A stretch of DNA of 64,000 bases. Source: Anaerolineaceae bacterium (lineage in GTDB: Bacteria > Chloroflexota > Anaerolineae > Aggregatilineales > Phototrophicaceae). The translations under genes and the position numbers were made by a program. Shown here one piece after another: positions 32,207-41,714 of this stretch (the stretch's first letter is position 1; every line of letters begins with the position of its first letter). Location: NCBI GenBank assembly GCA_028818375.1, contig JAPPOB010000010.1, forward strand, positions 1,178,001 through 1,242,000, in the 5' to 3' direction. A model generated the notes under the pieces. That model worked only from the letters and a program-made list of their open reading frames with translations, was not told where the DNA came from and ran no database searches.

Positions 32207-34762
32207 ATGCTGGTCCCCCTTTCCTGGTTGCGCGACCTGGTCGACGTCGATGTTCCGGCTGAGTGGCTGGCCGAGCGCCTGACCCTGGCCGGCCTTGAGG
32301 TCGCCGCCATCAACTATCTCGGCCTGCCCCAGGGCGCGGTCAAGGGCGTGCGCTGGCCGCCCTCGGACCATCTGGTCTGGGACCGCGACAGGCTGCTGCT
32401 GGGCGCCATCCGGGAAGTGCGCGCCCACCCCAATGCCGATCGCCTCGTGCTCGCCATGGTCGATTATGGCGGCGACGCCCTGGAGCAGTGCGTCACCGGC
32501 GCGGCCAATCTTTTTGAATTCAGGGGCGCAGGGCCGCTCGAACCATCCCTCTGGGCCCCCTTCGCCATGGAAGGCGCTGAATTGTGGGACGGCCACAGCG
32601 AAACGCCCAAACGCCTGCGGCTTAAGGAGCGCGCACTGCGCGGCATCCCCAACCGCAGCATAGTCTGCTCCGAAAAGGAACTGGGGCTGTCCGACGAGCA
32701 CGAGGGCATCCTGCTGCTGGAGGACGACGGGAGTTTTCGGCCCGGCACGCCCCTGCAGGATGTCCTGGGCGACGTTGTGTTCGATATCGAACTGACGCCC
32801 AACCTGGCGCGCTGCTTCAGCATCCTGGGGGTCGCGCGCGAAGTCGCCGCCCTGCTGGACAAGCCACTGCGCAGGCCAGACACGGACGTTCTCGCCGAAG
32901 GGCCTCCGATCGACGGTCAGGCCGACATCCACATCGAGGACCCGGCCCTGAACCCCCGCTTCACCCTCGCCCTCCTGCGAGACACGCGGGTCGGGCCTTC
33001 GCCCCTGTGGTTGCAGCAGCGTTTGCGCCTGGTGGGTCAACGGCCAATCAACAACATCGTCGACGTCACCAACTACATCACCTTCGAGCTGGGCCAGCCC
33101 CTGCATGCCTTCGATTACGACAAGCTGCTGGCGCGCGCGGACGGCGCCTCGCCCGCCATCACGACGCGCCACGCGCGACCCGGTGAGACCCTGACGACGC
33201 TGGAAGGCACCCGGCGCGACCTGGATGCGCACGACATCATCCTGCTGGATTCCGCCGGCATCCTCAGTCTTGGAGGCGTCATTGGCGGCGCCGAAACTGA
33301 AATTGACGACAACACCTGTAACGTGCTGCTCGAGGCCGCCAACTGGAACCCCGTCAACATCCGCCGCACGATGCAGTCGCAAAAGGTCATCACCGACGCC
33401 GGGGTTCGTTTCAGCCGCGGTGTGCATCCATCCATCGCGGCGGACGGCGTCAGACGCGGCATCGAACTGATGCGCCGCCACGGCGGCGGCACGGTCGCTG
33501 CCGGCATCGTCGACGATTATCCCCTGCCGCCGGAGCCGGTGCAGGTTGACCTGACTGTCGCCGAAATCCAGCGCATCATGGGCGTGGACTTCGCGGCGGA
33601 GGAGGCCACCGCTATCCTGCGCCGTCTCGAATTCGCGGTAAACGTGCAGGCGAATCAGATGGAGGTGACGGCGCCGGAGCACCGCCTCGACATCAGCAGC
33701 GAAGCCGTCACTGGCCAGGCCGACCTGATTGAGGAACTGGCGCGAATCTACGGCTACGACCGCATCCCGGACAGCATGATCGACGATGAACTGCCGCCCC
33801 CACACGCGGACCTGGCGCTGGAGCATGAGGAGTTGCTGCGCGACCTGCTGGCGACGCTTGGTCTGCGTGAAAACATCAGCCACCGCTTCAGTTCACCGGA
33901 ACGCGAAGCGCTCCTGACGCCTGGCGGCGGCCCCGGCTTTCACACGCAGCCCTACGTCGAACTGCTCAACCCCGTCGCGCCGGAAAAGCGCGCGCTGCGC
34001 CATACCCTGCTCACACAATTGCTGGACAGCGCCGCCGCCAACGCGCGCCGGCGTGAGACACAACAGGTCTTCGAGATCGGCCAGGTTTACCTGCCGCAGG
34101 CGAATGAGGAACTGCCCCGCGAGCCGCGGCGTCTGGCCCTGCTCCTGACCGGCCGCCGACGTGTGCCGGACTGGCAGGGCGACGCCGACGACGGCCTGCT
34201 GAACTTCTTCGATCTCAAGGGCGTGCTTGAGCGGTTGCTGGCCAGTTTCAAGATCCCCGGCGTCCTTTGGGGTCGGGGCGAGCACGCCAGCCTGCACCCC
34301 GGCCGCTCGGCGGCCATTCGCAGCCAGGAGGTTACACTCGGCCACGCTGGCGAGTTGCACCCCCTGGTGGCGCAGGCCTTCGACCTGAGCGACGCCCCGG
34401 TGCTGGTCGCCGAACTGGACCTGGAGAGGTTGCTGGAGCGCAGCAACTGGCGCAGTTACCCCCTGCAGGCCCTGCCGCTCACGCCGCCCGTTTTCCAGGA
34501 CATCGCCCTTGTGCTGCGTGAGGAGGTGGCGGCGGCGGACGTTGAGACGGCCCTGCGTCGCGCCGGCGGAGACCTGTTGCAGGACCTGCGCCTCTTCGAC
34601 GTTTACACCGGCGATCCCGTCCCGCCTGGCCACAAGAGCCTGGCCTTCAACCTCGTCTACCAGACCGACGCCCGCACCCTGACCGACCGCGAGGTGGCGA
34701 AGGTGCATCGCAAAATCGTGCGCGCCGCCGAAAATCAACTGGGCGCGACCCTGCGCGCCTGA
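32207..34762 (+). CDS. pheT: Phenylalanine-tRNA ligase beta subunit
   Basis: An 851-residue protein starting after AAGGAG. In order: N-terminal region PLSWLRDLVDVDVP, tRNA-binding (EMAP/OB) domain (LLLGAIREVRAHPNADRLVLAMVDYG), B3/4 domain with IDVTNYI-type motif (NNIVDVTNYITFELGQPLHAFDYDKL), B5 domain, catalytic-like core, and a C-terminal anticodon-binding FDX-ACB domain (PPVFQDIALVLREEV...DVYTGDPVPPGHKSLAFNLVYQ). The EMAP domain edits mischarging together with B3/4. Slightly long for the family. Confidence 0.96.
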   Translation: MLVPLSWLRDLVDVDVPAEWLAERLTLAGLEVAAINYLGLPQGAVKGVRWPPSDHLVWDRDRLLLGAIREVRAHPNADRLVLAMVDYGGDALEQCVTGAANLFEFRGAGPLEPSLWAPFAMEGAELWDGHSETPKRLRLKERALRGIPNRSIVCSEKELGLSDEHEGILLLEDDGSFRPGTPLQDVLGDVVFDIELTPNLARCFSILGVAREVAALLDKPLRRPDTDVLAEGPPIDGQADIHIEDPALNPRFTLALLRDTRVGPSPLWLQQRLRLVGQRPINNIVDVTNYITFELGQPLHAFDYDKLLARADGASPAITTRHARPGETLTTLEGTRRDLDAHDIILLDSAGILSLGGVIGGAETEIDDNTCNVLLEAANWNPVNIRRTMQSQKVITDAGVRFSRGVHPSIAADGVRRGIELMRRHGGGTVAAGIVDDYPLPPEPVQVDLTVAEIQRIMGVDFAAEEATAILRRLEFAVNVQANQMEVTAPEHRLDISSEAVTGQADLIEELARIYGYDRIPDSMIDDELPPPHADLALEHEELLRDLLATLGLRENISHRFSSPEREALLTPGGGPGFHTQPYVELLNPVAPEKRALRHTLLTQLLDSAAANARRRETQQVFEIGQVYLPQANEELPREPRRLALLLTGRRRVPDWQGDADDGLLNFFDLKGVLERLLASFKIPGVLWGRGEHASLHPGRSAAIRSQEVTLGHAGELHPLVAQAFDLSDAPVLVAELDLERLLERSNWRSYPLQALPLTPPVFQDIALVLREEVAAADVETALRRAGGDLLQDLRLFDVYTGDPVPPGHKSLAFNLVYQTDARTLTDREVAKVHRKIVRAAENQLGATLRA

Positions 34763-34773
34763 AAGGACCCCCT

Positions 34774-35895
34774 ATGAACGTGGAAACGCAGGCCATCCAC
34801 GCCGGCCACGTCGTCGATCCCGCCAGCGGCGCCATTGTTGCACCGGTGCACTTTTCGACCACCTACGAGCGCGCGCCAGACGGCAGTTACCCGCTGGACT
34901 ATGTCTACAGCCGTCTTGGCAATCCCAATCGCCTGGCGCTGGAGGCGCGCATCACGGCGCTGGAGGGCGGCGCGGACGCCGCGTCCTTCGCTTCCGGCTC
35001 AGCGGCCATCCATGCCCTGCTGCAGACTCTCGCCCAGGGCGATCACGTCGTCGCGCCGGACGTGCTCTATTACGGCATTCGCATCATCATGACCGACATC
35101 CTGGCGCGTCAGGGCATCGACACGACCTTTGTCGACATGTCGCGGCCGGAAAACGTCGCCGCCGCCATGCGCCCGGAAACGCGCCTGGTGCTTGTGGAGA
35201 CTCCGTCCAACCCGGAACTGGGCGTCAGCGACATCCCCGCCATCAGCGCCATCGCCCACGACGCCGGCGCCGGCGTGGCCTGCGACAACACCATCGCCAC
35301 ACCCGTTTTCCAGCGGCCGCTGCAGTTGGGCACCGACTATGTCATGCACGCCACTACCAAGTACCTCGGCGGCCACAGCGACGTGCTGGGCGGCATCATC
35401 GTCACTGGCGTGGTGGACGAACGTTTCGACCGTCTGCAGCAGATCCAGCAGGTCGGCGGCGCCGTGCCCTCACCGCTGGAGTGCTGGCTGACCCTGCGGG
35501 GCATCGAAACCCTGCCCCTGCGGGTTCGCGCACACGCCGACAACGCCCTGCAACTCGCGCGATTCCTTGAGCAGCATCCCGCCGTCGAGCGTGTCAATTA
35601 CCCTGGCCTTGAAAGCCACCCCGCCCATGGCGTGGCCCGCGGGCAAATGAGCGGCTATGGCGGCCTGCTTTCGCTGCAGGTGCGCGGCGGCGCTGACGAG
35701 GCGCTGGCGGTGACCGGCAGGGTCAGGCTTTTCCGCCGCGCCACCAGCTTCGGCGGGACGCACAGCCTCATAGAGCACCGGGCCTCGATGGAAAAGGGGG
35801 TTACCCGCACAGCGCCCAACCTCCTGCGGGTCTCGGTCGGTCTGGAGCACGCAGACGACCTGATCGCCGACCTCGACCAGGCCCTGCGAGGCTGA
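34774..35895 (+). CDS. Cystathionine gamma-synthase/lyase-type PLP enzyme
   Basis: A 373-residue trans-sulfuration enzyme: N-terminal TQAIHAGHVVDPASGAIVAPVHFSTTY, YSRLGNPNRLALEARIAALEGG-like cofactor region, ETPSNPELGVSDIPAI, and ATTKYLGGHSD with the PLP lysine at 196. C-terminal SFGGTHSLIEHRAS fits gamma-synthase/gamma-lyase. It makes or breaks cystathionine or acts as an O-acyl-homoserine sulfhydrylase or Met gamma-lyase; motifs do not separate these. It follows pheT by 11 bases. Confidence 0.88.
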   Translation: MNVETQAIHAGHVVDPASGAIVAPVHFSTTYERAPDGSYPLDYVYSRLGNPNRLALEARITALEGGADAASFASGSAAIHALLQTLAQGDHVVAPDVLYYGIRIIMTDILARQGIDTTFVDMSRPENVAAAMRPETRLVLVETPSNPELGVSDIPAISAIAHDAGAGVACDNTIATPVFQRPLQLGTDYVMHATTKYLGGHSDVLGGIIVTGVVDERFDRLQQIQQVGGAVPSPLECWLTLRGIETLPLRVRAHADNALQLARFLEQHPAVERVNYPGLESHPAHGVARGQMSGYGGLLSLQVRGGADEALAVTGRVRLFRRATSFGGTHSLIEHRASMEKGVTRTAPNLLRVSVGLEHADDLIADLDQALRG

Positions 35896-35946
35896 AATGA
35901 ATTCGCTACTATCTGCGGGCTGACCGGACCCGGGGGAGAAACAATC

Positions 35947-36855
35947 ATGGCCGAGGGATTCGAGGTCTTCGACGAGCGTTTCGACGAACTGCTGCTGCCG
36001 GAGTCGCGCCTGGAACACCTGGCGGGCGGCTGCATCTGGGCGGAGGGCCCGGTCTGGCTGCCGGACGACAGCGTCGTGTGGAGCGACATCCCCAACGATC
36101 GCATGCTGCGCTGGTCGGCCGCCCGCGGCGTCGAAACGTTCCGCCAGCCCTCCAACTACAGCAACGGCAACACCCTTGACCGCGAGGGGCGCCTCGTCAC
36201 CTGCGAACACGGCGCGCGCCGCGTCAGCCGCACCGAAGCCGACGGCAGCGTGGTCACCCTGGCCGACCGCTTTCAGGGCGGCCGCTTCAATTCGCCCAAT
36301 GACGTGGTCGTGCGCCCCGACGACAGCATCTGGTTCACCGACCCGCCCTACGGCATTCTGCCTGGCACGGAAGAGGGCCACGAAAACCCCTTCGAGCAGG
36401 ACGGCTGCCACGTTTACCGCCTCGATCCGGCCAGCGGCGCCATTGCGCGCGTCATCCACGACATGGTCAAGCCCAACGGCCTCGCCTTTTCGCCGGACGG
36501 AGCGCGACTCTACGTGGCGGACACCGGCGCATCCCACGACCCCGACGGCCCGCATCACATTCGCGTCTTTGACGTGGTAGATGGTGTCTCGCTCGGCGTG
36601 GGACGCCTCTTTGCCGAGATCAATCCGGGCCTGCCGGACGGTTTCCGCTTCGACCAAAACGGCTACCTCTTCACCAGCTCGGCGGACAGCATCCAGGTCT
36701 ACACCCAGGCCGGGGAGCGGCTGGGCAAGATCCTGGCGCCCGAGCCGATCGCCAACTGCTGCTTCGGCGGCCCGCAATTCGATCATCTCTACATCACCGC
36801 GACGACCTCTCTCTACGTCATTCGCCTGAACACCCGCGGCGTACAGCACGCCTGA
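35947..36855 (+). CDS. SMP-30/gluconolactonase family protein
   Basis: A 302-residue six-bladed beta-propeller: EGPVWLPDDSVVWSDIPNDRMLRW (metal-binding Glu), SNGNTLDREGRLVTCEHGARRV, FNSPNDVVVRPDDSIWFTDPPYG (Asn and Asp metal ligands) and PNGLAFSPDGARLYVADTG. It probably opens a sugar lactone to the acid in an oxidative sugar pathway, which would fit the sugar-acid genes at the right of the window. Cytoplasmic (no signal). Confidence 0.9.
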   Translation: MAEGFEVFDERFDELLLPESRLEHLAGGCIWAEGPVWLPDDSVVWSDIPNDRMLRWSAARGVETFRQPSNYSNGNTLDREGRLVTCEHGARRVSRTEADGSVVTLADRFQGGRFNSPNDVVVRPDDSIWFTDPPYGILPGTEEGHENPFEQDGCHVYRLDPASGAIARVIHDMVKPNGLAFSPDGARLYVADTGASHDPDGPHHIRVFDVVDGVSLGVGRLFAEINPGLPDGFRFDQNGYLFTSSADSIQVYTQAGERLGKILAPEPIANCCFGGPQFDHLYITATTSLYVIRLNTRGVQHA

Positions 36856-36875
36856 GGTCCTGAAAGGTAGACAGT

Positions 36876-37292
36876 ATGACCAACAAGGGAATCAAACTCG
36901 TATGGGCCGGCTGGGACGGCGACCCGACCATCGGCTTCAGCGGACGCGCTTCCAAACGCTGGGCGGAGCATCTGCCGGCCGGCACGCGCATGTTGCTTTA
37001 CGAAACCACCGGCCGCGCAAAGGGCTCGAAGGCGAAGGGTACAAAGTCCATCGTGGGCGAGGTTGAGGTCGCCGGCAGCTTTGAGGACGGCGCCGCCATC
37101 CGCGCCGCCGATGAACAGCACGACTCCGTGCTGCCGGTCAAGGTCGCGCAGGCGCGCGCGGACGTCACGCCGGTGGCGCTGGAACGCGTGCGCGAGATCC
37201 TGGAGGATGAAAAGTGGCCGCGGCGCGGCGAGTCCTGGCGCCCGTTGAGCGATGAGAAGTATCAGGCCCTGCTGACTGAAATGCGCGGTTGA
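36876..37292 (+). CDS. Small PUA/EVE-like protein of unknown function
   Basis: A 138-residue soluble protein. A strand-rich core (TRMLLYETTGRAKGSKAKGTKSIVGEVEVAGSFED) resembles the EVE/PUA-like fold that binds modified bases or RNA, but the match is weak. A helical C-terminus follows (VALERVREILEDEKWPRRG). It overlaps the next start by one base (TGATG), so it forms a unit with the following small genes. Confidence 0.5.
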   Translation: MTNKGIKLVWAGWDGDPTIGFSGRASKRWAEHLPAGTRMLLYETTGRAKGSKAKGTKSIVGEVEVAGSFEDGAAIRAADEQHDSVLPVKVAQARADVTPVALERVREILEDEKWPRRGESWRPLSDEKYQALLTEMRG

Positions 37293-37537
37293 TGGCGACC
37301 AGGGAAAGAAACGAACGCAAGTTCCCCTTTTGGGAGGAACTCTCAAATGGCGGGCGCAGATATTGGAAAGAACGCCCGGGAGTCGTTTTTGGAGCGCAGC
37401 GGATTGTCAAGTTTGTCGACGCCAGCGAGGTCACACTGCGAATTGTGCAGGAAGTTTATGATGGGGCAGGAAACCTGATAGAATCGCACCAGAAGTATCC
37501 GGTTGACAGCGGGCACCTGTACCACGAAACGGAGTAA
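37292..37537 (+). CDS. Small conserved-type protein of unknown function, first of a pair
   Basis: An 81-residue soluble protein starting in a TGATG overlap. Its pattern (FPFWEELSNGGRRYWKE, then IVKFVDASEVTLRIVQEVYDGAGNLIESHQKYPVDSGH) resembles small uncharacterised proteins I recall from Cyanobacteria and Chloroflexota that end in a PVDxGH motif; no function is known to me. It is AT-richer than its neighbours. The following 90-residue gene starts four bases after its stop. Confidence 0.6.
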   Translation: MATRERNERKFPFWEELSNGGRRYWKERPGVVFGAQRIVKFVDASEVTLRIVQEVYDGAGNLIESHQKYPVDSGHLYHETE

Positions 37538-37541
37538 TACA

Positions 37542-37814
37542 ATGACGACACGCGTGATTGACAGGGAAGTGTTGCTGGATAAACTGTATGGCTATGCCCG
37601 GAACGAGATTTCCCTGCCTGAGATTGTGGACTGGGCAGAAAACGTATTTGTGGATGACGACATCGACGTCGAGGGAGATATTGACCTCCTGATGGATGTG
37701 ATTTTTTGCCTCGCCGGGGGGGACACAAGGGTCTTCCCTCTCACCAGGGATGCGTTGACCGGGTACGTCGAGAAGCTCGGCGGGAAAATGCCGGTCATCA
37801 TCCAGTCGGACTGA
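37542..37814 (+). CDS. Small acidic protein of unknown function, second of a pair
   Basis: A 90-residue, mostly helical acidic protein (REVLLDKLYGYARNEISLPEIVDWAENVFVDDDIDVEGDIDLLMDVIFCLAGGD). GGAG lies seven bases before the ATG. Acidic, compact and encoded with an 81-residue partner, it has the look of an immunity or antitoxin-type protein, but no known family is recognised. Confidence 0.6.
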   Translation: MTTRVIDREVLLDKLYGYARNEISLPEIVDWAENVFVDDDIDVEGDIDLLMDVIFCLAGGDTRVFPLTRDALTGYVEKLGGKMPVIIQSD

Positions 37815-37832
37815 GCGTAGCCGCGCGTCCTG

Positions 37833-38606
37833 TCACGCCGCACGTGCCAGCACAATCAGTCGCTCGCAGCCGTCCTCGAAGGGCTCCTGTCCGTAGTCGC
37901 CGTAACAGGCCTCATCCCTGAAGCCGCAAAGCTGCAGCAAGAGCCGCAGTTCACTGAAAAAGAAGTGGCGAAACACCACCGGCGCCAGGGTCCGCTGCAC
38001 AAGCCCGTCGCCATCGATCTCGTCATAGACCCAGGTTGTGTGCATTAACTGGGTCGCGCGGTCCAGCCGGCTGCTCGCCTGCTGCATGATCAAATGACCC
38101 GTTTCGGGGTCGTGAAAGCAGCGTTCCAGCATCAATGCCTCACTGTCTTCAGTTGCGAAAGCCTCTCCGGCGTTGGGCAGGTCGATGACCAGCAGGCCCT
38201 CCGGCAGGAGCCAGTTCCGCAATCGCCGCAGCAACGCCAGCTGCGAGTTCTGCGTGTGAAAGTGCATCAGGCAATTGTAGCTGAGGAGGAGGTACCGGAA
38301 ACGCTGCCCCGGTTCCAGTTGCAACACGTCGGCGTGGTGCAGGCCAATGCGCCCCGGCAATGCCGCGGATGAATGCGCCAGGCGTCGCCGCGCCCGCGCC
38401 AGCATGGCCGCCTCGCTGTCGACGCCCTGCACGTCCGTCAGCCTCTGCGCCAGATGAAACAACACGCGGCCGCTGCCGCAACCGACCTCCAGCAAGGGAC
38501 CAGGCCCATGTTCACTGACAAGGCGCTCGTAGAACGCGAGGTCATCGCTCTTGTCCCGGTGTTCGGCATCGTAAAAGCGTGCGATTTGCGCGTAAAAGCC
38601 GGCCAT
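37833..38606 (-). CDS. Class I SAM-dependent methyltransferase
   Basis: A 257-residue protein starting at ATG 38606 (GGAGG upstream). The SAM-binding motif I reads LLEVGCGSGRVL; motif IV region YLLLSYNCLMHFHTQNSQ and LLPEGLLVIDLPNAG follow. Small-molecule methyltransferase of unknown substrate. It converges with the small-gene pair and is divergent from the glycosidase cluster. Confidence 0.85.
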   Translation of the reverse strand: MAGFYAQIARFYDAEHRDKSDDLAFYERLVSEHGPGPLLEVGCGSGRVLFHLAQRLTDVQGVDSEAAMLARARRRLAHSSAALPGRIGLHHADVLQLEPGQRFRYLLLSYNCLMHFHTQNSQLALLRRLRNWLLPEGLLVIDLPNAGEAFATEDSEALMLERCFHDPETGHLIMQQASSRLDRATQLMHTTWVYDEIDGDGLVQRTLAPVVFRHFFFSELRLLLQLCGFRDEACYGDYGQEPFEDGCERLIVLARAA

Positions 38607-38658
38607 AAACGGTTTCCTCCTGCCCGCGACCGGAGTCATTGTATACCCTGCGCCTTGC

Positions 38659-38687
38659 TTGCCGCTGCAACGGGCCACTGCTACAAT
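38659..38687 (+). promoter_or_regulatory. Promoter of the glycosidase cluster
   Basis: TTGCCG (38659-38664) and TACAAT (38682-38687) are 17 bases apart; the first gene starts at 38776. A TATACAAT on the opposite strand at about 38640-38650 may serve the divergent methyltransferase gene. Confidence 0.5.
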
Positions 38688-38775
38688 GCCGCCGGGTCGG
38701 GCACTCATCCTGGCCCGGCGCTTCCCTGCCGGAGACGCTCCGCTTGACGCTGTCGACGAGCCTCGAAGGAAACAC

Positions 38776-41682
38776 ATGGCAAAGGAAAAGGGCGATACCC
38801 GGCTACTCATCGCGGACGAGACGGATCAGGATGGGCGACCGGCAGCGATGACCGGCAGCGCCTCTGTGCCGCCGCGGCGGCCCCGCCGACTTCCAGGTTG
38901 TTGCGGCTGCCTGAGCGGACTGGCGACCCTTTTTGCCGTTATGACCCTCGTCGTCATCGGGTTGCTTCTGCCTCCCGTCAACCTCGGCAGACGGGCCGCC
39001 TGCCTGTTGTCACAGTTTCAGATCGCGAGCCAGATCACGGGCCCCTGTTTCCGCCCGCTTGACTCCGTAAATCGCGCGGTCCGGCACGAGGACGGCCTCA
39101 CGCTACAGGTCGCTGCCGAAGATCCCGGCGAAGGATTCAGCATCGCCATCGAAGCCCTGCCAGCCGCAGACTTCGCCGGCGGTGACCGCGCTGCGGCATG
39201 GGTGAGCGATGCCCGCGCTGCCATTCCGGCGGACCTCGCCCTGCAAAGCCCGGTCTTCTCGCTTTACAGCGACGGTTTGGCGCCGCAAACCATCACCCTG
39301 GACCTGGCGTTGCCCGCGGGCGTCGGCAGCGCGCCGGTTTTTTCGCTCTATGGCTGGAACGGCATGGGCTGGGAGTTTCTGCCCTCGCAGCAACAGGGCA
39401 ACCTGTCCCTGCGCGCTTCGCTTGAGCGTCTGCCGCAACAGTTGGCGCTCTTCCAGGCGACACCTCCTTCCCAACCCACTGTGCTGGTGACGGTGGAGGT
39501 CCACCACACCCTGTCCCCTGAGATAGCGCAACTGGCCAATATCATCGCCCCGGCCGGCATTCAGCCCACTCTGGCCGGCGGGCTGACCGGCAGCCTGGCC
39601 GCCGGCTTCGATTTCGAGAGTGGCTATCTGGTCATGCCGGTAGTGCGCAATTTCATTGACGAGCGCGCCATCGATCCACACACGACCAGCAGCATCCTGG
39701 CGAACCGGGAGTTGCGCCGGCAGCACGTCGCGCAGTTGTCGACCTTTGCCGGCAGCGGCTTTGACGGGCTGCTGATCGACTGGCGCGGCCTTCAGCCGGA
39801 AGAAGGACGACTCTTCACAGAATTCATTCGCGAACTGGCCGCCGGCATGGCGGAAAGCTCGCTAAGTCTGGGGGTCGTCGTGCCGCCGGCGACGTTTGTC
39901 AACGGCCAACTGGACACAGGCGCCTACAACTGGCGCGAGTTGGGTCGCCAGGCCGACATTGTTCAGTTGCGCCTGCCCCTGCAGCCGGAGGCCTACGGGC
40001 CGGGCCAGGTCGTGCAGCAAATGCTGCGCCACGCCGTCGACGAGGTGGAAAGGTCGCGCCTGCTGGCCGGTTACAGCGTATGGTCCCTGCGCGAATCGGG
40101 AGGCAGCTTCACGAAGACCGGCCTGGCCGAGGCCTACGCCGGCCTGGGTGATGTCGTCATTGACGTCGACACCACCGACGACGGGGCCGTACAGCCCGGC
40201 ACGCCGATCCTTGCCGGTCTGGACGGCCAGCGCGCCGCGGCCGGTTTCGACGGCGCCGCCATGGCGCCATGGATCGAGTATCGCGACGGTGACGCAGAAC
40301 GGGCCGTGCGCTACTGGCTGACCACCGGCGAAACCCTGCGCTCCCGTCTGGATCGCAGCCTGCCCTTCGCGCTGGCCGGTGTCAGTCTGGAAGGTCTGCT
40401 GGCCCCGGCCCGGTCACAGGGGCTGGGCGATGCCCTGCTCACCTACAAACTGGGACTGCCGGTCGCGCCACAACACCAGCCACCGACCCTGCGCTGGCGC
40501 ATTGAAGGCGCCGATGGTGTGCAGTCGGAAACCTTGACCGGACTCGACGCTGACCTGCAGACCACATTGATCGCGCCGGATGGCAATTACGCCATCAACG
40601 TGGACGTGGTCACCGGCGGCGACGCGGTCGCGCGAGACGGCATGGCCATCGGGCTGCTGGCGCCCACGCCGACCCCCACACCCACGCCGACCCCCGCGCC
40701 CACTGCCGTGCCACGACCCGCCGTGGCGCCGGCCGCCGCGCCGGTGGCGGGCAGCATTCAGGCAGGCGCTTTCGAATACGGTGGCCACGTTACGGACACC
40801 GGCAGTGGCCGCGCCGTCAATGCCATGCGTCAGTCCGGCATGACCTGGATGAAAAAGCAGGTCCGTCACCCCGGTGGCGACGCCGGCGGCGTCATCAGCG
40901 CCGCCAAATCCAATGGCTTCAAGGTGTTGATCGGCGCCCTCGGCGACAAGAACCAACTGGCGGCGCGCGGCGCGGCCTACATGGACGAATTCGCCGCCTG
41001 GCTGGGCCAGGTGGCCGCCCAGGGCGCGGACGCCATTGAGGTCTGGAACGAGCCCAACATTGATCGCGAATGGCCGCAGGGCCAGATCAACGGCAACAGC
41101 TTCGCCGACCTGATGCGACGCGCCCATGTCGCCATCAAGAGCGCCAACCCGGCCACCATGGTGATCAGCGGCGCGCCCGCGCCCACAGGGTTCTTTGGCG
41201 GGCGTTGCACCGCCAACGGCTGCGATGACAACGTGTTTCTGCAGCAATTCGTGGCGGCCGGCGGCACGAATCACATGGACTGCCTTGGCGCGCATTACAA
41301 TGCCGGCGTTTCCTCGCCGCAGGGCCAGTCCGGCCATCCCGGCGGCTATCACTATTCCTATTATTTCTGGCCCATGCTCAATGAGTACTCGAAATACAGC
41401 GGCGGCAAGCCCATTTGTTTCACCGAGCTGGGTTATCTGAGCCCCCAGGGTTACGGGCCGCTGCCGGCGCATTTCTCCTGGGCCGGCAACGTCACCGTGC
41501 AACAGCAGGCGGCCTGGCTGGCAGATTCGATCGCCCTCTCATCGCAAAGCGGCCGCGTGCGATTGCTGATCGTCTGGAACGTGGACTTCACCTATTACGG
41601 AGCGGACCCACAGGCCGGTTACGCCATGATTCGGCCGGACGGCAGTTGCCCGGCCTGCGGCGCCATCGCTGCCGCACGTTAG
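38776..41682 (+). CDS. Membrane-anchored two-domain glycosidase-like protein (YaaH/GH18-like plus WNEPN clan GH-A-like)
   Basis: A 968-residue protein (ATG 38776 with AAGGA) with a cytoplasmic tail and one membrane helix (about residues 43-66). The first outside domain contains a GH18/YaaH-like core: GFDGLLIDWRGL at 329-339, where the catalytic Glu position is Arg337, so hydrolysis is unlikely. A Pro-Thr linker (about residues 635-655) follows. The second domain is a TIM-barrel glycosidase of the GH5/GH39 type: acid/base Glu759 in WNEPN and candidate nucleophile Glu884 in CFTELGYL. It is the first of three such genes in a row. Substrate unknown. Confidence 0.75.
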   Translation: MAKEKGDTRLLIADETDQDGRPAAMTGSASVPPRRPRRLPGCCGCLSGLATLFAVMTLVVIGLLLPPVNLGRRAACLLSQFQIASQITGPCFRPLDSVNRAVRHEDGLTLQVAAEDPGEGFSIAIEALPAADFAGGDRAAAWVSDARAAIPADLALQSPVFSLYSDGLAPQTITLDLALPAGVGSAPVFSLYGWNGMGWEFLPSQQQGNLSLRASLERLPQQLALFQATPPSQPTVLVTVEVHHTLSPEIAQLANIIAPAGIQPTLAGGLTGSLAAGFDFESGYLVMPVVRNFIDERAIDPHTTSSILANRELRRQHVAQLSTFAGSGFDGLLIDWRGLQPEEGRLFTEFIRELAAGMAESSLSLGVVVPPATFVNGQLDTGAYNWRELGRQADIVQLRLPLQPEAYGPGQVVQQMLRHAVDEVERSRLLAGYSVWSLRESGGSFTKTGLAEAYAGLGDVVIDVDTTDDGAVQPGTPILAGLDGQRAAAGFDGAAMAPWIEYRDGDAERAVRYWLTTGETLRSRLDRSLPFALAGVSLEGLLAPARSQGLGDALLTYKLGLPVAPQHQPPTLRWRIEGADGVQSETLTGLDADLQTTLIAPDGNYAINVDVVTGGDAVARDGMAIGLLAPTPTPTPTPTPAPTAVPRPAVAPAAAPVAGSIQAGAFEYGGHVTDTGSGRAVNAMRQSGMTWMKKQVRHPGGDAGGVISAAKSNGFKVLIGALGDKNQLAARGAAYMDEFAAWLGQVAAQGADAIEVWNEPNIDREWPQGQINGNSFADLMRRAHVAIKSANPATMVISGAPAPTGFFGGRCTANGCDDNVFLQQFVAAGGTNHMDCLGAHYNAGVSSPQGQSGHPGGYHYSYYFWPMLNEYSKYSGGKPICFTELGYLSPQGYGPLPAHFSWAGNVTVQQQAAWLADSIALSSQSGRVRLLIVWNVDFTYYGADPQAGYAMIRPDGSCPACGAIAAAR

Positions 41683-41714
41683 CACGCCAGGATGGTCTGA
41701 AGGAGAGGTTGTAC

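Noticed and set aside
40669..40720. Short tandem repeats (ACGCCGACCCC-like)
   Set aside because: They encode a Pro-Thr interdomain linker within the glycosidase gene and are not a CRISPR or regulatory repeat.
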